A stretch of 11,394 nucleotides of DNA from Bdellovibrionaceae bacterium UBA2351 (GTDB lineage: Bacteria; Bdellovibrionota; Bdellovibrionia; Bdellovibrionales; Bdellovibrionaceae): positions 15,119-26,512 of the forward strand of contig DDTZ01000023.1 of NCBI GenBank assembly GCA_002344565.1. The letters are read 5' to 3'. Position numbers and translations under genes: made by a program. The notes under the pieces are model-generated. The model was not told where the DNA came from, ran no database searches, and saw only the letters and a program-made list of their open reading frames with translations. Shown in pieces: positions 1 through 7,832 of this stretch (within the stretch, counting starts at the first letter, position 1; each line of letters begins with the position of its first letter).

Positions 1-27
1 CCCGAACAAGCCCCTCAATAAATCCCC

Positions 28-53
28 AAGAGTAGCTATCTATGGCTACTCTT
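28..53. repeat. Inverted repeat (9-bp perfect stem, 8-nt loop)
   Basis: AAGAGTAGC (28-36) and GCTACTCTT (45-53) are perfect reverse complements around an 8-base loop. It lies about 47 bases beyond the stop codon of the last operon gene. Read leftward it is followed by GGGGATTTATT, a poor U-tract, so it could be a weak terminator or a 3'-end stabilising hairpin for the operon. Read rightward it is followed by CCCTC, which is not a U-tract. The role is inferred; only the dyad is certain. Confidence 0.5.
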
Positions 54-59
54 CCCTCA

Positions 60-103
60 AGCGGCCCCAGTCACTATGTGATTTTGGGTCGCTCTTTTCT
101 TAT
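60..103 (+). terminator. Probable rho-independent terminator, rightward
   Basis: On the plus strand AGCGGCCC (60-67) pairs with GGGTCGCT (86-93), with one G-U wobble. A small inner helix TCAC/GTGA closes a TAT loop. The stem is followed by CTTTTCTTATT (94-104), a broken T-tract. On the minus strand the wobble becomes an A-C mismatch and no T-tract follows, so the orientation favours a rightward gene lying left of the window. Its T-tract runs into the stop codon of the convergent lipoprotein gene at 100-102. Confidence 0.5.
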
Positions 104-2052
104 TCAATGACGGAATAAATGCGATTTAGATCCGGAGTGATCATCCGGATTTTATTTTGGTCTAAAACAAAAATAATTTTTTGATGATAATCATAGAAGG
201 CGTCTTTAAGACGTAACTGACAGGCCGAATTCGTGAGTCCGTTATCGCAGTAACTTGTGCCCCATATTCCGTTACCGGCTAAAGTTTCCCAAGATGCACC
301 TGTGAAATTGTACTTACGAAATTCACTACTATAGCCACTCTTCGCGAACACATCAGTGCCATTCGGGCTTTCTAGCGTAAAGTTACCACCTACGGAAAAA
401 TTAGATAATGATAAGCCGGATTGAGCCGTGCCCGTTCTATCAAACCCCAAAATCTGTGGATTACCGCAAATCTGAGTGGTAGCCACCGGCAAGGTAATTT
501 CACATACTCGAAGATAAACAGCTAGAACATCCTGGTAACGTTCATCAAACGTAACCGCTGGCGATCCTGAGGCGATCACATCTTTTCCTGCATGTGTCGT
601 GATATCGTATACATTTTTAGTGTTTAAGTACAGGGTATGGATTTTTTTTGTTTCCGTACTTTTGTATATTCTGAGTTTGTAACGACTTGCACTTACTGTA
701 TTAAGTGCCGCTTCCGGGTTCGTTGAACTAAACACAAGCCAACCATTTGGTAAACTCTGAAACGCGCCATAGAAAACAAGATTTTCTGAATAGTTGATTT
801 TTAAATCGGTCGCCGAAGCAATCGTGTCGTCCTCACTACTTCCGCCACCGATGACCGTCACCATCTGAGGACTACTTTCGTTGAAGTCTATTTTTCGAAT
901 AACTAGTTCCGAGCTTGCCGCAGCCTTTCGATCTAAAATCCATAGAACACCTTGCTGAGACCATTGCATGCGTAATGGCTCTACTAATTTTGCGGTACCA
1001 TCTACGGCGCCATCAACTCCACTTGACGACAGACCAACTAAAATTGAGCTACACGGCTCACTACCGCACATATTGACTAAATCAACTTTGCGAATACCTT
1101 TCGCTCGATCTCGAATCAGAATTGCACCACTTGGTAAATATACAATGACGCCAGAATCGATAGACTGACTCGTACCTTGAAATCCAGTGTACGCATATCC
1201 ATCCGAAGAGTTTTGAATCGTTAAACCTAGACGTCTTGTTGAATCCGCTGAAGACGATGCTTTATAGAAGGCATCCGAAGCCGTGGGAATCGTAACTGCA
1301 GCTTGAGTGACTGAAACTTTATCAGTAGCCGCCGTGTCTGTATTTACCCGCAAATTTCCGGCGCGATCTTGTATCTGCAAATACACATCGGGAGTGCTGG
1401 CTAGCATTCCAGCAAAGTACGGAAGTTTAGTATTTGCCACCAAAGTCTTTCTCATCCAACAAGCGTCCTTCTCATCAATAGCAGAGCTACTTGAATTTAA
1501 ACAGTAACTACCTACTCCCGAAAGATCATCACTATCACCGACTACTGATAGAATTTTAAAGAATGTAAATGGCGTAGCCGCTAGTGACGAATTCACAGTA
1601 AATCCACCGCTGGCCAGTGTTGGCAAAACACCGTCAATTGAAAACGGTGCGGATGACTCGACTTGAGCCGTCGCGGGAATTTTACCGTATGTGGTAATTC
1701 GTATTCGATAATCATTTCCTGAAAGGGCGGCTGGAATATTCCAGGTCACCTCGGTAAGCTTGTCCGAACTCGATAAAACTTTATCTTGCAACAATGTCCA
1801 ATTGGCTTCTGAATCACGTTTATATTCAACAACGTTTTCATTTACACCCATCACATCATCAAAAACTTTGAAATTAATTTTATAGGTCGAATCCGAACGA
1901 TAGGCATCGCCGCCTTTAAAGTTATAAAGTGTAATTTGCGGGCGATATGACAACCCTGTTCCGTTGGCTTTATCAGACTTCGGGTCTGTTACACCACCCG
2001 AGCAGCCTGCAAGAAATAGTGAGGATAAAAGAAGTAAGACTAGATATCTCAT
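100..2052 (-). CDS. Lipoprotein with Ig-like domains and C-terminal NHL-type beta-propeller
   Basis: 650 residues. The start has a lipoprotein signal peptide with lipobox L-A-G-C (Cys17). The +2 residue is Ser, so outer-membrane sorting is expected. Mature protein: V-T-D-P linker; Ig/Fn3-like domain at about 38-140 opening with NFKGGD; second Ig-like domain at about 141-245 with Cys184/Cys198 and the strand IQDRAGNLRV; propeller at about 298-650. The propeller call rests on IRKVDL, VIRKIDF and a last blade LAGNG...DAF...KIRMI (591-638), which follows the usual NHL pattern. The last blade carries a C-x8-C pair (602, 611). It is the last gene of the four-gene operon. Its ATG shares an ATGA with the preceding stop codon, with only a weak GAAG upstream, so translational coupling is likely. 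It is a shorter paralogue of that preceding gene. No catalytic motif was seen; a binding or structural role at the cell surface is inferred. Confidence 0.85.
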   Translation of the reverse strand: MRYLVLLLLSSLFLAGCSGGVTDPKSDKANGTGLSYRPQITLYNFKGGDAYRSDSTYKINFKVFDDVMGVNENVVEYKRDSEANWTLLQDKVLSSSDKLTEVTWNIPAALSGNDYRIRITTYGKIPATAQVESSAPFSIDGVLPTLASGGFTVNSSLAATPFTFFKILSVVGDSDDLSGVGSYCLNSSSSAIDEKDACWMRKTLVANTKLPYFAGMLASTPDVYLQIQDRAGNLRVNTDTAATDKVSVTQAAVTIPTASDAFYKASSSADSTRRLGLTIQNSSDGYAYTGFQGTSQSIDSGVIVYLPSGAILIRDRAKGIRKVDLVNMCGSEPCSSILVGLSSSGVDGAVDGTAKLVEPLRMQWSQQGVLWILDRKAAASSELVIRKIDFNESSPQMVTVIGGGSSEDDTIASATDLKINYSENLVFYGAFQSLPNGWLVFSSTNPEAALNTVSASRYKLRIYKSTETKKIHTLYLNTKNVYDITTHAGKDVIASGSPAVTFDERYQDVLAVYLRVCEITLPVATTQICGNPQILGFDRTGTAQSGLSLSNFSVGGNFTLESPNGTDVFAKSGYSSEFRKYNFTGASWETLAGNGIWGTSYCDNGLTNSACQLRLKDAFYDYHQKIIFVLDQNKIRMITPDLNRIYSVIE

Positions 2053-5000
2053 AATTTTACTTCACCCACGCCAGTCAGACTATCGTAGCTAACTGGAAAA
2101 TATAATTTCTGTTCTGACTCTGAATATTCGATCGATACGCCCGTACACCCGTAGCCCAAAGGAAGTTTAATCTGCACACGCGTTACAGAGGTCGCCTTAA
2201 CTCCGGAGCCGTTATGCGATGTCATCGGATTGTTAAACGTATATTTATACAGTTCACCCGATGTGAAGCAGATATAACCTTCAAAACTAGGATTTCGTGT
2301 GGAATTATAAACAAAGTGATGACTACGAACCGTACCCGGTAAACCATCAATGATGGTTCCCACCTTACCACCGGCCGTTACTTGATTAGAGGCGTTTCGA
2401 GTTAACGATAGATAGCGAATCCGCGTTTCATTCAACCAAGATTCATTTGCATACGAGATAATATAACCAGTTCCATTTACGTCAAGGTACTGAGTTTTCG
2501 GCGAAAATCTAGGGAACGCGCTCGTACCCCCCATCACCGTTCCGTCATTACCCCATCTATATTGAAGCCCCGCCCACCAATTAGTCATCGTAAGATTTCG
2601 CAGGAGCTGCCCACCGTCCACTTGGGTGCGAGTTAACTTCATACCGCCTTGACGATCATACTCATACCAAGTCCATGTCGAGAATAATACGAACGGATTA
2701 GTCGGGCCTTCCACGGGAAGAATCCCTTGAATTTCGTACGACCGATCGGTCGCTTCACAAAGCGCAGGACTCGTCACACCGGAATCGCACGAAGCCGCAT
2801 TGAATTCGTAAATTTTCTTGGTTGGTGTGGTAGCTGGGCTTCCTAAAATAACTTCCCAGCGATTTTGATTTGGCCCGCTTCGGTTAAGACGCGAAAACAC
2901 TCTAGAGTTACGTATATATATACTTCCCGCTGGGTCAGCATATATACCAGCGGACCAACCGATTGGAGTTTCAGTTGCCAGTGCATTCGAAACTAAACTT
3001 CCATTATAAGTTGGACCACCCGTTTTATAAATATTTCCGGCAATGCGATTCATTTTAAATTTCATCGGATCCGATGGATTTAAAGAAAATTCACGCACAA
3101 GGTTTTCACCCATATCATGAACGATTAACTTGGAATCGGAGCTATGCAGACTCACAGACCGAATATTATTAAACCGAGCTGACAGACTATCCCCTAATAA
3201 AGGTTCAGCAGGATCATAATCTCCGTGAGATTTAGCAAAACCAAATAAGGTCACAACAATTGAATCTTTATAACTCGATGACTTTTTCACCAACACACGA
3301 ATACGATCTCGGTCAAAGAAATACACATTATCATTATCATCAATAAATGCATCTTGAATATCTACAGGGCACTCCAACGCCCGCATTCCATCTTCACATT
3401 GCCCGGTACCACCCGTGCCTAAGATTCGTTCAAATTTATTAGATGAACCGAAATATTTAAACAACCCCGCCGAGTTTCTGTTGATGCTGTAGATTTCGCC
3501 TCGGCGCGAAGTTACCAATCGAATAGCGTCCCCTGGAAAGCTTTCAAGGACATATTGAATACCTTCTCCGACACTGCTACCTGATCTAGGATTAAAATTA
3601 GCTGATATATAGAAGTCTCGATAAAGTGAACTGTAAAAAGGGCTGCCACGGGCATGAATATTTAGCAGCTTTCCCGTTTGATAATTGAAGGAAATCTGAG
3701 GATTCGTATTTGGCGCCATTTGCTCAAAGGTCTGATTAATATAAAAGGTTCCTAATCCCTTAGACGTATCACCTGATAATTTATAATTTAATGAACCCAC
3801 ACCTTTAAAAGGGATCAACCGAATTTCGGCGCCTTTAGATGCTGTCGGAGCAGAATAATACGCATACCAATTCGGACCGGCCGCGCGGTTAGCTTGCTTA
3901 ATATAGTTTCCTCGTCCGAACGAAATTTGACGACTATGAAAACCTTCGATGTACATATCACCATTTGGCAGTGGAGTGATCGTCGGTTTACGATTAAATC
4001 CGCATGAACTCGATGACGAAAAATCCATTCTTAAGTTTTTGAATTCGTTTTCGTAGAAAACGTTTTCCTTTTTAATCTTGTACGTCGGATCAGCCTGACG
4101 ATCATGATTTTGCTTATCAATATTATTTAGCAGCAAAGCGCCCGTTGAATTCACTTTATAAAACGCATTTTCTAGCAAAAATCCCGATTCAATGTATTTG
4201 GTTGGATCCTGAGCGTAACTTGGATTGGCACCATAGGCTTGAATCGCAAGCAAATCTGCATTTGTAGCTGTCATACAACCACGAATCGGAAAAAAGTTAA
4301 TTCCGGTATCGTTAGAACCACCACCTAACAACGTATAAATTTTTCCATCAGGATCGATACGGCGGATGCGATCTCTTTCAACCACCAAAATTCTATCTTG
4401 ATAATCAATTACAATATTGAAAATACCCTGGCTTGTGGCCTCAGAAACAGGACCACCATCGCCTGTCGATCCCAATGTAGTGTCCCGCTTTAAGAACACA
4501 GACACAGCGCCATTTTCAGGACTTAAAAGTAATATTCCTTTTCGCGAGTCATTTACAAACGCACGGCTTTTCGAGTCGATAATTAAACTGTTTTCACCAT
4601 TTGGTCTAAAACCCGCCGAATTTGCAGATCCGCCCAAACCGGAATCAAAATTCCCTGCGATTAATCGAAAACCGGTGGCATTTAACGGCGGCGAAACCGC
4701 TGTTGATACCATGCCGAGGGCTGATGTCGCTGTGATACGCACTTGAAAATTCGCAGTCGTTGTATACGGAAACTGACGACAATAATCATAACCCGTTTTT
4801 GGTGTACAGGTTGTAGTTGCGATGTTTGACCCATACGTTAGACCACCATCCGTAGAAACGTTTACCTGAATCGCCGTAGGCACATCGTCCGTTTTGTATT
4901 GCATGTATACGACAGCGTTTGTCGCTGTAAAATTTTGTTCAGCGCTTGACGGTGGGACATCGGGATTGTTGGTATTGGCAAAAATAACTTTTTGAAACTG

Positions 5001-5879
5001 GATCGCTTTTGCAGGACTGTATGTATATTCCTTTTTATCGACGCCAGCCTCACCTAATCCCGATCTTAAGACTGAAATATTTCCAGCCTGATCCTTAGCC
5101 CATACTCGAAAAACATAATCACCTGGTAGAAATCCTAAAACAAAAGGAACGTCTACTAAATCAATTGATTTTGAAACGACCGCATTCACCTCGGACACTT
5201 TTTTCCAGCAGTGATCACTCTCATCTGGAATGATCGACTCCTGCGAATTCTTGTTCAAATTTTTCGCGCAAATAAAACTAATCGGAGATGTAGCATCGGT
5301 GAAACCAACATTGTAACTAAAATAACTTTTCTTAATTGGCTGGTTACCATTTACAACCAATGAGGGATTTTTCACAACAGGTGCATCATTGTCCAGAGTA
5401 AACGGAGCGTCTGACTGAATTGATTTTTCTTCTCCAGAGGCATTATTAATCGTTACACGAATCAAAAATTTATCACCACCACTGATTTCTGGAACGCGCC
5501 AAATATAACTAACGGCATAACCACTAAGCGCGGGAATACGGACGGCTCCAGGAATTTGCTTCCAGGTCGTTCCTAAATCGTCAGAATATTCTACGCGGCT
5601 TGAAAACAGTCCATAGTCTGTTTGGTTTTCTGGTTTTAAAATCCAGCGTATTTCCTGGTCACTACCCGAACGAACAAAGTCTCCACCTTTGAAATTCAGA
5701 AGACTTAAACCTGGCGGAGCAAGATCGCCCTCATCAGGTAGAATTGTTTCTCCGAAATAGTCATCGCCCAATAAGCCTGTCGACACCTGCGGATCCGTTA
5801 CTGAAGCCGAGCAGCTCATTAAAACGATAGATACAACTAATAGAAATAACGTCCCAAATTTAATTCGGAGGAAATTCAT
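2049..5879 (-). CDS. Very large lipoprotein: three Ig-like domains plus long NHL-type propeller region
   Basis: 1276 residues. Lipobox L-M-S-C gives Cys23 with Ser at +2, then A-S-V-T-D-P as in the downstream paralogue. Domain order: Ig/Fn3-like 57-163 (LLNFKGGD, VEYSDDLGTTW, IWRVP, SDAPFTLD); Ig-like 164-285 with Cys204/Cys224 and WAKDQAGNISV; a third Ig/Fn3-like domain at about 286-400 (STDGGLTYG); then a region with NHL-like blades from about 405 to the end. Clear blades include AGNFDSG...GFRP (408-426), GDGGP...RDRIRRIDPDG (473-512), GTGGTGQCEDG...DRDRIRVL (821-863) and IAGNIYKTGG (946-955). The segment at about 525-780 has no clear blade signature and is rich in Asn, Tyr and Ser. The ATG at 5879 directly abuts the preceding TAG and has a strong GGGGGG ribosome site 5 bases upstream. 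It is much longer than a single propeller needs, so two propellers or an inserted domain are possible. Specific function unknown; surface binding is inferred. Confidence 0.88.
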   Translation of the reverse strand: MNFLRIKFGTLFLLVVSIVLMSCSASVTDPQVSTGLLGDDYFGETILPDEGDLAPPGLSLLNFKGGDFVRSGSDQEIRWILKPENQTDYGLFSSRVEYSDDLGTTWKQIPGAVRIPALSGYAVSYIWRVPEISGGDKFLIRVTINNASGEEKSIQSDAPFTLDNDAPVVKNPSLVVNGNQPIKKSYFSYNVGFTDATSPISFICAKNLNKNSQESIIPDESDHCWKKVSEVNAVVSKSIDLVDVPFVLGFLPGDYVFRVWAKDQAGNISVLRSGLGEAGVDKKEYTYSPAKAIQFQKVIFANTNNPDVPPSSAEQNFTATNAVVYMQYKTDDVPTAIQVNVSTDGGLTYGSNIATTTCTPKTGYDYCRQFPYTTTANFQVRITATSALGMVSTAVSPPLNATGFRLIAGNFDSGLGGSANSAGFRPNGENSLIIDSKSRAFVNDSRKGILLLSPENGAVSVFLKRDTTLGSTGDGGPVSEATSQGIFNIVIDYQDRILVVERDRIRRIDPDGKIYTLLGGGSNDTGINFFPIRGCMTATNADLLAIQAYGANPSYAQDPTKYIESGFLLENAFYKVNSTGALLLNNIDKQNHDRQADPTYKIKKENVFYENEFKNLRMDFSSSSSCGFNRKPTITPLPNGDMYIEGFHSRQISFGRGNYIKQANRAAGPNWYAYYSAPTASKGAEIRLIPFKGVGSLNYKLSGDTSKGLGTFYINQTFEQMAPNTNPQISFNYQTGKLLNIHARGSPFYSSLYRDFYISANFNPRSGSSVGEGIQYVLESFPGDAIRLVTSRRGEIYSINRNSAGLFKYFGSSNKFERILGTGGTGQCEDGMRALECPVDIQDAFIDDNDNVYFFDRDRIRVLVKKSSSYKDSIVVTLFGFAKSHGDYDPAEPLLGDSLSARFNNIRSVSLHSSDSKLIVHDMGENLVREFSLNPSDPMKFKMNRIAGNIYKTGGPTYNGSLVSNALATETPIGWSAGIYADPAGSIYIRNSRVFSRLNRSGPNQNRWEVILGSPATTPTKKIYEFNAASCDSGVTSPALCEATDRSYEIQGILPVEGPTNPFVLFSTWTWYEYDRQGGMKLTRTQVDGGQLLRNLTMTNWWAGLQYRWGNDGTVMGGTSAFPRFSPKTQYLDVNGTGYIISYANESWLNETRIRYLSLTRNASNQVTAGGKVGTIIDGLPGTVRSHHFVYNSTRNPSFEGYICFTSGELYKYTFNNPMTSHNGSGVKATSVTRVQIKLPLGYGCTGVSIEYSESEQKLYFPVSYDSLTGVGEVKL

Positions 5880-7832
5880 CTAAACCCCCCTACCAATGCA
5901 GCGTGCCGCTAATTTAAGACTACGTGTCTTATACGATTTTTGCCCACTTGCTGACTGAAATGTCCACGCTTTTGAGCGGTCACCTGAATACACGGTAGCG
6001 GTCCACTCATCATTGGCATTTGCTCCGCCCATATCCGGAAGGACAAACTTCATACCGTTATAATGAGCGATACGATAGTCGTAGATAGTAGGCAGACGCC
6101 AGTATACTTTCTGAGTTGAAGATGAGTGCAGGCCGGCTTTACCCGCTGCTTTGGTCCCGTCCGAAGGAATATCGGCGTGATTGTCACTAAAGCCAGTGTC
6201 TTCAAAACAAGCACTGATTATATTTTGCGAAGACAGCTGCTCTTGATTAGCCTGTTGGTTACAAATGTTAGACGGATCATTTTCCGCCAGATCCGGTAAT
6301 TTAATATTGTTGTGGCTACCCGAGGCTCGACACCAGTTAACGTTTGCAGATACACGCGAGCTCCAAAAAAGTTTGGTATTTTCATCGCGCCATACTTCAA
6401 CATAGCCAACACTCGCAACATTCAACCGTGTGACAAGTTTCCAAGTCCCAAAACCTGAGTTTCCCATGCTGCCATCGGAATTCCATGTGGATGTGTTTCG
6501 CATATTTTGCGCCACCGACGCACCAGAAAGCGCGGCATTGATTACAGTAACACAATTACTAATGCGAGCGTCGACAGTTCCCGTCAAACCACACTGTGAA
6601 GTGCCCCACGCTGTTCTATCCACGTAGAAGGCACTGGCTTCACCATCATGATCTGTCGCCACCACAGGAACTAATCGATGCGCCGTATTTGAAACGCAAC
6701 CAGATGCCTTGGTCCATTTCATATCTAAACCACAATAAGACTCATCTTTATAGGTACCCTTAATAGTCCCATTGTTTTTCGGTGCGCCAGTTCCCCACTC
6801 AGTAGGATTCCCGTCAAATGTGCCCACTACACCGAAAATATCTTTACCTGTTTTTACATTCGCGGCCACCAAGCTTGAACCGATACCACTACTTTTATTT
6901 GCAGAACCAAACCAGCAGTTTGAAACATTCGAAACGGCATCACACGCTACAGAACGTCCACCATACTGTTCGGTGTAGGGATAGTTACCCGCCGTCACAT
7001 CGCACGCAACAGTATTTGCCGCATTGATTGTGCAGGCATTGGTCACTTTGTAGTACGTTTTATCATTAGGTACATAGCACGATGACGTATTGGCCGTACC
7101 TCCAGAGCTAGAGGCGCACACCGCACCTCGGCCATTATAGGCAGTAGCATAGTAGTACGAATCTGCAACTCCAGGATCATTTTTAGGAGCCATACAATCT
7201 TGAGAAATCATTCCTGTTGCATCCACTTTGGTTTCACAAAGCGGTAGTGTCGATTGACCGGCCAAGTAAACACCCGAGCCAGTTTGCAGCCAACATCTTG
7301 ATGGGTTCATTGTTGTCGTCGAAGTGGGCGTAGCGCAATTCAACGTTCGCACACCATACATATTGGGGCTTTGATAAATAAAATTTGAGGCCGTCACTTT
7401 ACATTTATCCGTAAGCGGAATGGGAGCTGAAACGGTGCCATAAGAACATTCTGACAATGATGAACTACCTAAAGGAACTCCGGTAACTCCAAAAAGCGTT
7501 AACGAAGCATCAAAATTTCCCGGAGAAAACAATGCACTATCTAAGGACGCTTGTTTACCTTCGTACCATCCAGCCGGCAAAGTTTGCTCTAGCTTGTTCT
7601 GAGAGAACACAACATTTCCTCCCACGGCGCCCCGACCACCGTAGGCCTGATCATAAACATACATATTAGCTTTCGTGGTAACACAGACGTCTGGCGTCGG
7701 CCCTGCATCTGGACACGCAGGATAAGCCTCCCCTGAATTCGTGATAAAAGAAGTTAAGCGACTCAGCAACGACTGAGCACTGGCCGAAGACATAGTAGCT
7801 ATTATTAGAATATAAATAATAGAGTATCTCAT
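5880..7832 (-). CDS. Secreted Cys-rich Y-G-G-R repeat protein with C-terminal DUF1566 (Lcl-like) domain
   Basis: 650 residues from the ATG at 7832. An ATG 27 bases upstream is in frame but would put an unlikely MCWRKRISI in front of the signal peptide; 7832 has AAAGGA 8 bases ahead and overlaps the previous stop as TAATG. The signal peptide MRYSIIYILI... ends at A-S-A before Gln20, a signal peptidase I site, and there is no lipobox. Four Y-G-G-R/Cys repeat units (about 40-308) are bracketed by two FGVxG motifs (114-118, 333-337). Next comes a Cys module with CGLTGT (414-419), then a DUF1566 domain (about 462-650) showing WRDENTKLFW, NWC, WRLPTIYDY, EWTAT, AWTF and a final RCIG. The C-terminal domain of the Legionella adhesin Lcl belongs to the DUF1566 family and binds sulfated polysaccharides; a similar binding role here is only inferred. 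It is a paralogue of the upstream lipoprotein. The many Cys suggest periplasmic disulfides. Confidence 0.85.
   Translation of the reverse strand: MRYSIIYILIIATMSSASAQSLLSRLTSFITNSGEAYPACPDAGPTPDVCVTTKANMYVYDQAYGGRGAVGGNVVFSQNKLEQTLPAGWYEGKQASLDSALFSPGNFDASLTLFGVTGVPLGSSSLSECSYGTVSAPIPLTDKCKVTASNFIYQSPNMYGVRTLNCATPTSTTTMNPSRCWLQTGSGVYLAGQSTLPLCETKVDATGMISQDCMAPKNDPGVADSYYYATAYNGRGAVCASSSGGTANTSSCYVPNDKTYYKVTNACTINAANTVACDVTAGNYPYTEQYGGRSVACDAVSNVSNCWFGSANKSSGIGSSLVAANVKTGKDIFGVVGTFDGNPTEWGTGAPKNNGTIKGTYKDESYCGLDMKWTKASGCVSNTAHRLVPVVATDHDGEASAFYVDRTAWGTSQCGLTGTVDARISNCVTVINAALSGASVAQNMRNTSTWNSDGSMGNSGFGTWKLVTRLNVASVGYVEVWRDENTKLFWSSRVSANVNWCRASGSHNNIKLPDLAENDPSNICNQQANQEQLSSQNIISACFEDTGFSDNHADIPSDGTKAAGKAGLHSSSTQKVYWRLPTIYDYRIAHYNGMKFVLPDMGGANANDEWTATVYSGDRSKAWTFQSASGQKSYKTRSLKLAARCIGRGV
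5885..5892 (-). promoter_or_regulatory. Ribosome binding site with a run of six G
   Basis: Minus-strand TAGGGGGG is followed by TTTAG and then the ATG at 5879, giving a 5-base spacing. It lies inside the last codons of the upstream gene (G-R-G-V-stop). It supports 5879 as the start of the large lipoprotein. The homopolymer is longer than a plain GGAGG site. Confidence 0.65.
6909..7715 (-). repeat. Four Y-G-G-R / four-cysteine protein repeat units
   Basis: Diverged protein-level repeats within the secreted DUF1566 protein. The pattern is C-x(7-14)-C, about 9-15 residues, then Y-x-Y-x3-Y-G-G-R, x3, C-x(8-13)-C-[WY]. Unit 1 is residues 40-67 (YVYDQAYGGR) and lacks the second Cys pair. Unit 2 is 129-182, with a weakened core (YGVR). 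Unit 3 is 199-254 (YYYATAYNGR). Unit 4 is 267-308 (YPYTEQYGGR). Spacings vary, so these are old repeats rather than recent DNA duplications. I do not recognise a named family. Confidence 0.75.

Noticed and set aside
1..21. Open frame P-E-Q-A-P-Q followed by TAA on the plus strand, a possible 3' end of a rightward gene.
   Set aside because: Only six codons; the rightward terminator at 60-103 makes a gene to the left plausible, but the frame itself cannot be supported.
2927..2953. 7-bp inverted repeat CCGCTGG/CCAGCGG next to TATATA runs.
   Set aside because: It lies deep inside the large lipoprotein gene, has a 13-base loop and no T-tract; probably chance.
4417..4746. 109-codon plus-strand open frame opposite the large lipoprotein gene.
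   Set aside because: It is antisense to a well-supported Ig/propeller coding region and shows no recognisable protein features.
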